A stretch of DNA of 64,000 nucleotides from Baylisascaris procyonis (GCA_037389465.1 JAZARR010000230.1:248001-312000), one strand, 5' to 3'; positions 24,962-38,986 are shown, counted from the first letter of the stretch. The notes: generated from the letters alone by a model not told the origin. Numbers and translations are program-made.

Positions 24962-26975
24962 CTGCAAATCACGATATATAATCTGAATACTTAACATATC
25001 CAAAACACTGATAAATATCTTATCATCTTCTTAAATAACAAAAATTCCTTAATATTTAAAACTGCCTTATTATGATCTCATCTATAACAAACGATCCTAT
25101 AACAACCATATCAATTCAACTCAAAGAGTACTACCAACTCTGATTCAGCAGGAATAATAACTTCCCGCTGTAATATTTTAAAGTAACAAGGTTGTAAGGA
25201 AATTACGAAAATTGTGTTTAATGCGTCATTACTTTATGGATAAAAATAAACTCATCCATTAAAAAAGTGTCGATAAGAACGACTAAACTTTAAGAATCAT
25301 TTAAGTTGAAAAAATAAAGACAATCGTCCTATCATAACATATTAATGCGTTTATCAAAGGACTGCATGTTCTAATTTTTGCTTCCCAACAAAAGAAATTC
25401 AACTAGAATTGAGATTCTGCTCTCATAAAGAAAGCGAAATTATCAAATGACTTCGCCTAATAAACCGAATGTTGCAAGTAAGAGAAAGGATGACGACTGA
25501 TAAACCGCTGACCTGTAATACGATGAATGGTCGATAGCGCCGAGGAATAATATGGCGAAAAGATTACAGAGGAGATTTGCGCAGACAAAAAGCTGAAAAA
25601 TATTCGAGACAATCTAGCACTGATCTGATATTTTTTCTGTGCTACCCTGTGCCGTCTTATTCCACATTATACCTCTATATGATATAGCTTACTTATAATA
25701 CCAACAATTTCAGTGCTCAACAAAAATATTATTACTACTATAAAAGAAAGATCAACCAAACGATTTAGTAGCGTTCTCAAAGAAAGGGACGACAGAGAAC
25801 CAATGGCGTTCAAGAAACATCTCTATACCGACTTCTGGTGTGCGCCTTCCGGGCATGTCCGCAATGACCAACAAAATCCACCTTGATAAAAGAGGTGCAA
25901 AGAATCAATTTCTGAAGTCGTCTTTATAAAAAGAATATCATTCCAAATAAACTATTTATATCTTTTATATACCAAATAAACAGCAATCTCATGTACTCCC
26001 TTCCGTTATGAATCTGTCATATTTTTTCAAAAGGATAGCAGCTCGTCTACTCGACGACCCACAACACATCGCCTCCCTCTTCTCCAACTATCCAGGCTCC
26101 TTTCTTTTGGCATAATATTCAAACTTTACAAGGACAGTGTTCACCGAATAAACCTCAGAGTTCAATTACGACTTCATTTTATCGATAAGTTTGAGTATTT
26201 CATCAAGCAAATGCAAACCTTGATCAGTGCAGTGTGAGCATCGCTGACTATTGTGTCCTTTTATCCATCGTAACGGCAATACCACCTTTCGCATCGCTGA
26301 TGGATGGCGCACTCGGCATTCTCTGGATTATCCCGTCGACAAGACTTCAGCCCTCTTCAAGCCGATCCATTAACTCCCGGAATCGACCACAGGCCAAGAT
26401 TCTTGTTTCTGTTCCTATTACCTCTGCAAACAATACATTCATTATTAAAATTCCAATTCAATACTCGAATGTTACAGATCTCAGAGAACTATCCAGCAAA
26501 GATCATTGAGCTTATCTGACGGTTATAAGAGAAGTATTTAGCGAATAATGGACGACAGTTGCTTGTAAGCGAAAAGCAGTAAAGCCTTGGCTGAGGTATG
26601 TCCAGGCCATATATAAAGACTTAGCACAAAACGCCACACCCAATTATTCACATAATCCACCTCCCACTCTCCTGGTTTTCTATCAAACACCAGCAATTTC
26701 ATTACATTTAATGAAATGAAATCGAAGCTAAAACATTCAAGAAAACTGCACCCATCGATGCACAGTGCACAACACAAAATAGCCGAATGGAACGAATAAT
26801 ACCGCATAGGCACATCATATACCCACATTTGCGTTAGCGACCGCGATGCATGAAAGTAGTGCGCGACGCGAAATAGCTATACACCCAAGCAGATATGTAT
26901 AGTGCGTCTTCATTGCAAGCGCAACCGCGTTTAACCCGGGGATCAGTAAAATCAACTACAGTCCAAAAACCCCCT

Positions 26976-27175
26976 TCATGCATCGTTTAACTCATCTCCG
27001 TACCGTAATACAACAAGTTCGGTCCCGGTCAGCACCAAGTTCAGATTTAACAAATCAGAACCCCTCCAGCACCCCTCTCTGTGACATAACAGTTTTTCAA
27101 TAAGTTCTTCGAAAATATTGCAATTACTTACCCCCTTTTGTTTATTTTGATCTAGTATTTCCTTCTTTTTCACAT
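26976..27175 (-). other. Candidate terminal exon, helical
   Basis: Acceptor CGTATATAG; frame VKKKEILDQNKQKG, then across a possible small intron (GTAAGT ... TTCGAAG) EELIEKLLCHREGCWRGSDL, LNLNLVLTGTELVVL and a TGA. Whether the 25 bases are an intron or read through cannot be decided by eye. Unknown family. Confidence 0.3.
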
Positions 27176-27299
27176 CTATATACGATAAAACGACTTAACA
27201 GTAAATTAGAATTTTCAAACACTGAGATTCGTTCTCAAAAACGATGAGATCACTGCTAGCAGAAGCAGCAAATGTATTAGCATTTCATTAGTACATATG

Positions 27300-27870
27300 T
27301 CCTCATGTGAACACCATATGCTTGTTTACTTACTTTTTCCTTATTTACTATTTACTACTTACTTACTAAGACTCTAATAAAAACTCAACGCTTTCAAATA
27401 CCTCAACTCACATCAACAGCAATAATAAAACAAGAAAGAACGTTACAACCCAATCAAATTTATATAAAATTAAGAAAAGCACTGAGCTCAGTAAGTCATA
27501 ACCGTCCACCTCTAATTCAGAAAAAAACATACTCGGATAGCTAAATTTCCAATAACTTTTATGCATCTTATCATGAAACACCCAGCGATCTTTTCTTAAA
27601 TGAACTCATTTCGAAAGTTTCATAACAAAACGATTCGTAATGAAAATCACTATGAATTTAAGTTTTGGTTAAAAAAACTCTCCAATAGCAAATCTAAATG
27701 GTATTAAAACGACCGCTCTGACCCTAATATACCCAAATGTTAAATTTCTACGTAATTCTAAAACTATCTAAATAGTTACACCTTATTAAAAGTTTTAAAA
27801 AGTTAAAAAAGCTTAAAAAAATAAACCTGATGGAACGTGTAAAATTTTTTGCTTGAATTACCTGAAAGAG
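27300..27870. repeat. A-block fragment
   Basis: Diverged copy of 5,640-6,200 and of 10,830-11,360, starting with the TTTACTTACTTTTTCC and TTTACTATTTACTA motif and ending at a conserved AATTACCTGAAA element. Confidence 0.85.
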
Positions 27871-28024
27871 AGGTCAAAAGTGGAACGCACCTGTCCGGCG
27901 TTTATCGGCAATTGAAGAACTTGAGCGATTTCATTCGGCTTACGTTCACCTGCAAAAAAAGATGGAAATCTTGGAACCGAAAAAGTGCTAAAAGAACTTC
28001 ATTAAAATTTACAAAGATGCGTCA

Positions 28025-28245
28025 ACTTCAACATACACCACACGTTGTACACACACCTAATCCCCCCTCCTCCCCACACACATCACATACCATACGTACT
28101 GCACACACACCCTAATAAGAACATAAAACATGCCACACCCCACTAGGTATACAAACATAACGTAATCCGGCCACACACCACACATAACACTCAAAGACCT
28201 CAACACACACCCCACACCCCACACGGTATACAAACAGCACAAGGA
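28025..28245. repeat. A-block fragment, CA-rich
   Basis: Copy of 7,200-7,420. It joins the 27.3-kb fragment after about 150 bases of unrelated sequence, skipping roughly 1 kb of the A1 order. The stretch 28,250-28,960 holds nothing I can support. Confidence 0.8.
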
Positions 28246-28964
28246 TAGTTGTGCACGTACGAACGTTTAATAATTAAAATGGGAGGAGATGAGAGGAAGC
28301 TTTCGATCCAATCGATCTAAGAGAAAATTATCTCGCATTCTGAGAATAAAGAAGGCGCCGTTCATCAGCACTATTAAGAAAGCACTGCCTTTGATCTTTA
28401 CAATAAATGATCGTTTTCTTCAATTAAGTTAAGATCGTAATTATCGCCTTCGCAATAAAATCATACTGCACGCTAAATCACATCACTTTTATTGACAGAA
28501 AACGGAACGAATTCCCCGAAACCGCCCTATTGCACAAAACGGATCTCATCAAAAGGGAATGAAAATAGATGTGATTTCACTGCTAATCTAATCATTCGAT
28601 TAGGCTTGCACTTACTAATTGAAAGCCAATCGAAATTTATGAGTAAAAAAATCATCAAAAATGTATAGACGGTATTCTTCTAATACGCCCATACGTCTTT
28701 TAATACGCCTCCAATACCCTTAATCTGTTGCTCTTCAGAAGCGCTTATCGATGAGTGGGCTTCCTTATTATGAGAAATGAAGAAGAGTGCTGGCCAAAGT
28801 AATTGAAGAACTGGTCACAATATAGATCCCCTTCCGTTCCACCCTTCTTCAAAAATTCCTCCACTCTCGATTTTGCTCTAACCATTTTCTCTTTGAGGCG
28901 TATCTGTAGTAAATACCGAGATGAACCTTATAATATATACTCCTAACAAGCCCCATTCCTCTAT

Positions 28965-29590
28965 TTGCTTGCCACGAACGAACAATTAACAAAACGTTAC
29001 CTTCAAGTATCGAAAATGAAACAAGCGAAAAATATTAAGCAACGAATCGGTCGTTAGATGTGAAGTACTAATACTTTTAGTGGTGAACTTCAAAACTTAA
29101 AGCAAACCTTGCAGTTTGACTCAGCCTGTTATTTACAAAGTAGTCTTTGTTAGTGGTGAGTGTCAGCAAACCTGAACTCGTAAAGTCTTACCCAACCGTC
29201 ATGTTGCGCACCTCTCAAGAATCGAAAATCCTAAGCCCAAAATTTGCCTCCAAAGGAACATTTGCTGCCACCATTCCAAACCGCTTGGTCTAAAAATGTA
29301 TTGCTTGTTATATGAAAGCTCGTTTACATTATAAATGATACTTTATTAATCACAATTATAAATATCTGAACAATCAACTTCAAGCAAAAGAATTTTTGAA
29401 AGAACACCATGTTCAAATTTCACATAGCCTTCTCGTTGAGATAACCGAGACCATAAAAAAAACACTGTCCAACCACCTCTAAACGTTCACCAGAACATTG
29501 CGCGCATTCAATCGTCTTTGTTTCGTTAAGCCTTTTGCCTATAAACGGTGAAATTTCAGCATATATTTAAACATTTATACTGTTTTGATT
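28965..29590. repeat. Duplicated module C, copy 2
   Basis: Partner of 15,560-16,180 with many substitutions and single-base indels; holds the frameshifted partner of the zinc-ribbon-like exon (29,420-29,538). Confidence 0.85.
29420..29538 (-). pseudogene. Terminal exon of a zinc-ribbon protein, copy 2
   Basis: Same acceptor. It reads KRLNETKTIECAQCSGERLE, VVGQCFFYGLGYLNEKAM then TGA, because one base is missing just before the VKFEHG region. It retains the first CxxC (CAQC), but the second is CFFY. The two copies together show the ancestral CxxC-x12-CxxC layout. Confidence 0.5.
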
Positions 29591-30511
29591 ACTTGAATAA
29601 TACGTTCACTTAAAATGTTTTTATTTAATTGGACTTCATTCGGTGATTTGGAATTCCCCATATTTAAAAAAACCCCTTTAGAACAGGTAAAAAACATCAT
29701 CCTCTAATCATAAATCAAGCTATTAAAGAGACGATAAAGAACTAAGAAAGTGCACCACGAGGAGCATATTGTGAAGACAAACCGAACAGCACAAAAATTT
29801 CACGACTTTGGACAATTTATTTCTGCTATATTATGAATAAACCTCACCAGGATGACTTCATATGTCGGCCTATCTGACATACGAAAAATAACAGTGCGAT
29901 ATTCGCAAAATTCTTAGTACCCTTCCTCCCTCACTTTCTCTCCACAAAAGAAATTAAGCTAAACATATTTCCTAAACAATATTTCCTTTTCCCCAATCCA
30001 ACCTACTTATCCCCCCCTCCCCCTTCAGATGATATTCCTAAACATATTTCGCTTTCCCCAATCCAACTTATTTATCCCCCCCCTCCCACTACAGATGATA
30101 TCCTCCCCTTCTTCCTCCGCTTTATTCTACCTCTATGAATGAGGTGTAAAAGAACGCCGTAGCCTCATACTCGAAAGCGTCATCAATACAAAACCCTCAT
30201 CGCAGGAATTCGTTTAATTGCAAATAAAACAGGGACTAAACCATGAAATAAGGAAACTTGAGATGAAACCAAGATATAAAGCAAAATGTCGTGTACTCGA
30301 CAAATGCAAAAGTCTGCTAGACAGGATGTCCGAATTTACGTTTTTGCTATCGCGTCCAACAGACACCTCCCTAAATGATCAACAGGTAACGAAACACCTT
30401 CAAATGATCAAACGCTCTTAAAAACCTTCTATAAACAAACAATTTTCCCAATGGATTTCTCTAAAAATAGTAAAGAATGAAAATAATAAACACAAGGAAT
30501 AGATACCTTAC

Positions 30512-32491
30512 CGTTAAGCGCATGTGTTCTCCGCGTCGCTAATGTAAGACAGCGTAATATTCGTGACATCTGTGCAAAATGTTCGCATCAAATATGCTCG
30601 CAAATCGGTGCCAACCGCATCTGTAAAATAAATATGCCCACATTAGGTGCGATATCTCGGATGCCCTTACCTGAACCAAGAGCTTAGGTCGGCAAATACA
30701 AACAAATAACAATGAAAACCAATATTACCATCGAAATTTACTATGTCAAGGTAAATCGTACATCCCCCAAACAGGTGCCTCTTCAACAAGAATCCATCCT
30801 TGCCGATCTAACGTTCTGCTTTGTTCTCTAGGTAGTAGTATAGCATCTAGCATGACGACCTCGAATTGATGGCGACCACAACTCACCCGTCCTCTCCCTG
30901 CCTCCCTCCCTCTTCCCACCTCCCCTTGCACCTCAGCCCTACCAACGTGTCCCTATGCTTTGAACATGAATTTATATAATAAAAAAATGTCCCACAACGT
31001 AAGCATATTAACCATACCATCGAAACCGCTCGTTTCCTGTTCGAATATGCAAATATTACCACAGAGATCTTTGATCTTCTCCTGCATCTGTACACCTGAA
31101 CGTTTTTGAAGTTGAGCGAGAATCGATTGTACGGTATGCACGAGTGTTTCGATGTGTCCGTAATATTGCTTCAGCATTTGTACGAATTTGCTCGACAATG
31201 TCTTCGAGTAGTTCCTGTGGTAGACCCGCTATTCGTTCTAATTCATTCATACGCTCCTCCGAGGAGAAACGAATTGACGCTAAAAATAGGAAATCTAAAA
31301 TCATACTGAGAAAAAAGATTAAAAAGCAGGTCTGGAAAAATATAAAATCAAGAAAAGGTTGTAAGGCTCAGAAATCAATGTTTTACGCTTCGATAACGAA
31401 AATCAACATCCCACAGTGTATTCCTACTTCCGAAAAAGATACTTTTGAGCGAAGACTAGGCGAAGCTTTCATAGAATTTCCTAGATTGCCCACACTGGTA
31501 ATATTGTCTTACAAACCATTTCCCTTATCAACAATGCCAAATGCAGTCCCACCTCAAACTACGTAGATTGATGCTGTAAAGCTTGCGATATCTCCTAAAC
31601 GAGACCGTACGGTGACACCGAATAAAAACTACTTAACTAAGTTCATTCCTAATAAGCCTACGAACAATCATTTATTACCTGATGAGATACCTGCCTTAAA
31701 GAATGATTCTAAAACTTAATCCATACGATCAAGCATACTAGCACGGAGCTATTTATTTGGCCGCTGCTAAAAAAGAGTTAACTATTCATGGAAAATTCAT
31801 CACAGAAAAACCTATTCAACGATACAAGGCGTATACTATAAGCTCCTGCCTACAACGATCACTACGACAGCATGCTGTAAAAGTTCTCTTTTCACTATCA
31901 AATTTTATTTTTGCAGTGAGAATTAAATGTGGATCACCACCCACTGCGCACTGCTTTCGTTTTATCTTCGCAGTACAAAGCTCAATCCATAGGCGTCTCT
32001 ACTTCCCATTTAATAAAAGTCAAAATGCAGAGGTCCTACACATTAGCAAAGGATATTCAGGCATTTACCAAACTTCACTGACAGCACCCTATGCAGAGGT
32101 GAATGGATAGAAGTTTTTAGGTAAGAAAATAAAGACCTAAAGTGCATTTGTAGTCTATATTATTAAATGTTCTTTTCAATTCTAATTTTTATTCAAATGA
32201 AAGAAAAATACCCCAACTAAATTTCGGTGGCGAATTCAAGGCAGGAAATATTACCACCAGCCGGGTGAAGAGATGAGTGAAAGTAAAAGTGATCGCGGCT
32301 GAACAGAAGAAATAAAATTAAGAGTTCTCACATCTAAGCACCTCAAAAGGAACATCTACGGAGTAAAGAGATGGACACCGTAAGTAATACTCACCAGAAG
32401 GAAGTCCCTCTTTGAATATCCGTTTGACCACTCTTCCTTTATCTCCTCGGCTTTTCCTTCATTTGCCTGCAGCTCAATTGTCTTCTTGCGG
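30512..32491 (-). pseudogene. ufl-1: UFL1 relic, copy 2
   Basis: Same exons as copy 1 at 32491-32395, 31279-31018 and 30620-30512, with the same stops and the same frameshift, so the damage predates this duplication. Confidence 0.67.
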
Positions 32492-35400
32492 CTGAAAAGT
32501 ATTTATATTTAATACTATTTTATATTCTATTTCTTCAGCCACCAAATATGAATGCGAGGACTGAATGCGCAGCCTACAAATATATGAAACCTCACTGATC
32601 ACCTCAGCTAGACTGACATCTGTGAAGGTAGCCTTTGTAATCACCTAAGCTCACTTCCCTTGAAATAATTTTCTGCACATACCACCCTATACTATACGGG
32701 TTTCGGAGACGTCAATAAACATATACGAATTATCGTTTACACATAACACTACACAAATAAACATATAGAGCGACTGGCACAAATATCCACATGCATGAAG
32801 TAGTATGGTTTTGGAGATATCCGTGCCCGTGGACCACAATCCCTATCTTCAGACCCCGAACTCATCCTCAGCTTATGGCTCTTCTATACACAGGTCGTGC
32901 CAATACGATACTAAATCTACGTGTCCTTCGTGAAACAGCCTTAAAGCAATGAAAGCAAGGAAAAAGCACAGCAGTCAATACCAGGTAAATCATGCTTCCC
33001 AGGATGTTTTGAAGAATTGAAAGTTACTCGAAAATTTTAGATGTTAAGTGAAAAGTTTCGTCAACGATTTTCTAAAAGGAAACCTTCCTCTGACAGACGT
33101 AATTTCAGAACAATAGAGTATAGTTCGCAGGAAAAAGAAAACAATGCAAAGCAACAAACTTACAAAAACATCGATCGGGTCTTCATGTTGTAAGATATCC
33201 GCTTTCTGTCCTACGAAGACGATCCATTTCACAGCGACAATCGACATTTATCCCGAGCATCTCCTTAAATTTAATTATATAGAATATTCCATCTAGTTAA
33301 CATCGAGAGATAAACAAAACAAAAAGGGATATAGGAGGTGATCGAATGCTTTATATCATACCTATCAAATTGGCATCAACCAGCACCGATTCAAAGTAAC
33401 TCATAGACAGATGGACACACTCATAGCTATACATACATTCGTACACACAAATACACACCTATTTACGAAGTGATCTAGAGCGCATTAAACGGTTGCATCG
33501 TTGAAAACGTGGCATTATGGTATTTCTAGTTTCGATAAAGATACATCATCTGCACTATGAATATAATTCAAGGTTCATAAACCTGAGCACGGAAACTTAT
33601 ACGATTACAATAATAATTCTACAACCATGCTCCGCGACCCCTCGAAGGATGACAGAAATAGGGACGAAATAAGAATGGGTGAAAATATCCATCAAAACTA
33701 ATTGGGGCGATGCCAAAGTCTTGGTCGTGTCAGGACGTTTATCTGTCTCTTACAGCCTCGCAATACTCATCAATCACCGCAAACGAGAGAAGAAACACAA
33801 GAATAACTGGATTGCTTCATGGCTGAATTTTGAGCAAATCAGCCTGTCTGATGCACTATGCAGGTTGAATGAGGCCATTTCGAACCCGTCCTAGACTGAA
33901 GATGCCTTATAAAAGATAAATGTTTTGTAGGAGTAACCTCGAGTCACCCTACCCCACATTTCAAAGGATCTCCAGCGGTGGAAATTACACGCCTTTGCAG
34001 ATACACCTGCATCCAAAATTTATTCCTCCTACAGGTAAACGCAAAATACTGAGAACTTATGGTGCTTCCACGACTAACTACGACTAAATGAGATTCGGTG
34101 CAATCCCAGTTAACCGTAACGCAAAATACAAACCATTCGGCGTAGCTATGACTGATTTTTTAAATTTCAGACCAAACTGCCCGACGTTAGGGATTTATAT
34201 ACCCGAATTGTTCCACTAAGCAGGGTGAATAGGTTCAGAATACAAGTGCAACATTCTATATAAACGATGGAGTCACTTGTGATTCATCACTAAAACAAAC
34301 AATTAATCAAGCGAATACAAATGATTAAGCTGCAAATTAATAGAGGCGAAGGTGTTAATCACCGCTGCACAACACCTCTTATAACGGCCTATATATGGAT
34401 ATTACTGCCATTTAGGGGTGTACTTGCAGTGAGGTTGCTAAACAGAATGTAAGTAAAACGTGAGAAAAAAAGTAGAATGATGCATGAATCAATACTGCAG
34501 CCACGAATATATGCAGAAAATTTCAGGCCTTGGACTAAAATCGTCTCGCTGCTATCAGCGATAGGGACTGCGAAGTGATAGGGTGAAAAACGTTGTCGAT
34601 CTCTACTTAGTGACATAAGGGCAATCCTACATCAGCAAGAACACAGGATTTCAGTCGCTCTCTAGATCTCTCAGTGAAAAAGGCGAAAGTTCCCCAAAAT
34701 TTTGCCACATTCGAAAGTTCGAACAATGGCTGCTGAGACCACAGAAAAAGCGCCTGCCAAACATAGCTACCGAAGATAGTGAACAAAAAATAAGATTAGC
34801 TCACTGAAACATCACTTATAAACTATAAACCAATGTAAAAGTAAAAGTAATAACAGTATAAGAATGCGGACAGCAATAAATAAGAGAAGCGAATGCAGCC
34901 AAAAAGACAAATAAAAAGAACATCTAACGACGATACGTGTTTGTGAGATCTTCCAGACAACATGAATAAAAAACACTGACAAAGATGCCCTCGATATCGA
35001 ATTCATAGAAAAGTAATGCCACGCAAACCATGGAATAAATTACGTGGATGCAAAAAAAAAAAAAAAAAAGAATTGCGAAGCAAAACAGCCGCCTCAAAGA
35101 AGTGATCAACTCAATCACAACATCCTTCCATCCACAACGCCTTATTCACAAGTCGGCTGCATGAATACCAAAAGATGTGTTGCTCAGGTTGAAGTAGGAG
35201 GGATTGTTGAAAACGACGACTTGGGAAGGAAAGTGACGGTGCGGTAACGGAAATCGTGTACAACTCAGACAGATACCCGAACGTTGGTGTGTGGATATTC
35301 GAACAAACGAAAAAAAAAAAACAATAAATGCAAACAATTCTGGAAAAAGATGAATTGAGACAATTGAATGAGGGATATAAAAAGTTCATAGACGACATAT

Positions 35401-36700
35401 AAATCAGTTGAGCGTAAAAGAACTAGAAGAGGAAGCAAAAAAATTCCTAACGAATATATACCGCTGCGTAAGGATCAGCTAGACGTTAACATTAAATCGA
35501 ATATCCTAACAATAAATAGCACTCACTTATCACAGACACAATGAATTCTTTTGCTGAATTTAAGTAAGCTAACGATTTTTATTTACTTACTTTTTCCTTA
35601 TTTACTATTTACTATTTGCTTACTAAAATTCTAATAAAAAATCAACGCTTTCAAATACCTCAATTCACATCAAAAGCATTAATAAAACAAGAAAGAAACA
35701 TTACAACCCAATCAGATTCTATATAAAACTAAGAGAAGCACTGAGCTCAGTAAGTCATAACCGATCCACATCTAATTCAGAAAAAAACATACTCGGGTAG
35801 ACAAATTTCCAATAATTTTTGGGCAGTCTTATCGTGAAACACCCACCGGTCTTCTCTTAAATGAACTCACCGCGAAAAGTTTTATAACAAACCGATTCGT
35901 ACTTAAAATCACTATGAATTTGAGTTTTTGGCTCAAAAAACTCTCCACTAGCATATCTAAATGGTATTAAAAAGACCGCTGTAACCCTAATATAACTAAA
36001 CGTTAAACTACTAGGTGATTCTAAAAGTATCTGAGTAGTTAGACCTTAAGCAAAGTTTTAAAAACGCTGAAGAAATTAAACCTGATGAATCGTGTAAAAT
36101 TTTTTACTAGAATTACCTGAAACAGAAGCTCCTAAACACATCTAACGTAATAAATACTATCGAATAAATAAATCAACGCCACTCATATCCAGTCTGTCCG
36201 GTTCAACTACTGCTCATCACAACCTTTGTCCATTGTAACGCTGACACTATTCAGAATCAACCGCTCAATCCACACTAAGATGCGATGTGAAAAAATCCAT
36301 TAATTGGGAACCGAGACACAATCTAGAACAGCAGAGCCACTGCACAGCCTTTTGCGACCTAATGGTAAAATCTACCTGAGGATCGCAACAATATGAAACA
36401 GGTGTGTTCTTTGATATAAAATTCCCCGCAGGAAATCTGATTTACCTACCCACCATTCTCCTCGCTTCTTGGAACAAATTGAAGCAGAACTCTTAGATGA
36501 AGTGACGAAAGTTAGTCAGACTGAGAGAGATAACTAAGGGACCAAAAAGACACTTGAATTTGTTTGCAGCTTTCATCAAGTTCAATTGAATCTCGCTTTA
36601 CTTGGAGTATTTTCGCAGAAATCGTCCCGCCTGTGTTCGTACTTCATTAAACACGCCTCAGCAAAGAATGGAAAGTAAACAAACGGATCGGAGGCGTCAC

Positions 36701-36831
36701 CTTATCGGTTCTTTGACATCGGTGGATCGTTCTTCCTCTCTCCATGCCGCCGCTATCACCTCTTTCCTCGCTTGCAGCTCTTCTTTTTTACGCTCCCTGG
36801 TCGCTTCCATATTTCGTTGCTCGATTCCCAT
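36701..36831 (-). other. Exon of a Glu/Arg-rich helical protein, copy 2
   Basis: Identical to the exon at 6778-6908, with the same splice sites. Confidence 0.4.
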
Positions 36832-38611
36832 CTGCAATTATTGACTTCGTCAGGTGGCTTCTCTTACATTAGATCTACATTATGCTGCAATAGAACGCAC
36901 ATAATTCTATTTTATTAAATCTCAAAGAATACGCACTTAGAAATCATTCAGAGGAATATCAACAGATATGCCATCCTTCCAATATAATATTAGTCATACA
37001 GAAAAAAACATGAGAAAACCTTGAAATATAATCAACCTGCAAGGTGATCTATATCGTTATTCATATGTACTTCACAGGAATGAAAGCTTTTGAATAGCCA
37101 TATACTAACAGGGACATACCGCACACAATACACCACACGTTGTACACATCTAATCCCCCCTCCTCCCCACACACATCACATACCATACGTACTGCACACA
37201 CACCCTAATAAGAATATAACGCACACGGTATACAAACATAACGTAATCCGGCCACACACCACACATAACACTCAAAGACCTCAACACACACCCCACACCC
37301 CACACGGTATACAAACACCACACCCCCACCACACACGTGCTCCAAACAAAGAGTATTGCCAGCGCAGACACACCCTACGCCTTATACACATCCCACCCTA
37401 CCCCATGTCATCTTTATACTTCTAGAGTTCATAGGGCACATACAGAGAATAGGTGTATACCACCTGCTATGAAGGAGCAGTTTCAAAGCAAATATGTAAA
37501 AAAAAAGTAAACACTACCCTAAGAAAGATCCTACTTTAGTCCACGCACACTTGTTGTTATGAATATCACACCTCCGGACAACACCATCTAGTCTATACCA
37601 TACATAGACTGAAATCAACCACAACCCCCCCCCCTCCTCTTCGCACACGGCACACCATAGAGCCACTCCCACACCACACATATCACGAACAACACACGTA
37701 CTAAACACACACACATATGCCAAATGGAACCCCTTGCACATATCAGCTAGTGCCAGTGACAACTCGAACTTATTGAATCAGCTAAGCGACATCAAAGCAT
37801 ACAAGATGAATAAGCCATACCGAAAATAGCCACCTCTGGCATACGGAACATCGCTTTTTTAGATGTTGGCAGTAACTGCTGTTTTAGCTGTGTGACATCG
37901 AGTCGTTGAATAAGTGGACCATATGCACCCTTAAACACTGGTATACAATGCCACAAACCTTAATAAACGAAATAACCCTTCATAAAATAAAAACATTAAG
38001 CTCAAAAAATGCTTAAAAACCTTATGCTCAAAAAATCGACCTTTTTCAAAAATACACATTCATTAGTGCTCATCAAATTTTTTTCAAAAGCGGCTCTCAT
38101 TCCTGAGTGAGGCCTAGTGAGTGGATTATATTCATTACAACTATGGAGTTAAAACTCGTCCATCCCCTTTCCTGCTAAACTTCTAATGACTCAATCGGCG
38201 ATTAGAAAAACTTCTTACTATTGCATTCTTCAAATAAAAACAGTGATTCTCGCTATTTTTGCTGACGAATCCGATGAACTGTTTCAGTCGATGGGAATGG
38301 CGATCGACCAGTAACAAAGGAACAGTCGTCGAAACATCAGCAACGATCAGCATAAAACGTCGTTTGTTTGATACGAACATAGCGATGGACTAATCATTGA
38401 AAATTCAACATATTTTAGTGAAACCACTTCTAATATAATTCAATTGCGAATTATTTATATATCATAAATTGGCTATTTATATCACTTATTGCATATAAAA
38501 CTTTGAAATATCACTGTACATGTTGAAGGATACAAAATGAAGCATCACACTTCTCGTGTGAATTATATAAATTTCAGCTCAAATTACTCCCTCTTCAACA
38601 TTTAAATTATA

Positions 38612-38986
38612 TCAGCACTCACTTAGCAAATCTTTGAAGCGCCTATCAAAGAGTGTGCATAATATTAAGAAAACAACAGCAATAAGACAAACCACAATGC
38701 GAGGCGTTGCACGCTGCTCTGCCATCAGGATCCCTTTTAAGTAATTCCGTGAGAATCGGGCCATCGCATCGGTGTTATTCTCCTCGAAGGATAGAACACT
38801 TTCCTCATCCGTTGACAACATGACCAATTGCCGTTGCGCTGAATTCCGAAGTATTTCTATATGCAATCGAGTGCAATTCGTCTTGCCTCGTGCATATGAC
38901 GCATTCTTTTTTTCTTCAACGCAGTAGAAAGCAGTTGACGACAAAGAAGACACCTGAAATACATAACGCTTAACTTTCACGACCAT
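38612..38986 (-). pseudogene. Diverged copy of the one-TM protein
   Basis: Identical to copy 1 through the membrane segment, then diverged. A one-base gain and a two-base gain compensate each other, so about 20 residues are translated in a shifted frame ([17 protein letters not shown] replacing the helical [17 protein letters not shown]). Six codons (LGLLGL region) are missing in frame. The AG before the ATG is lost. Probably a decayed copy. Confidence 0.45.
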
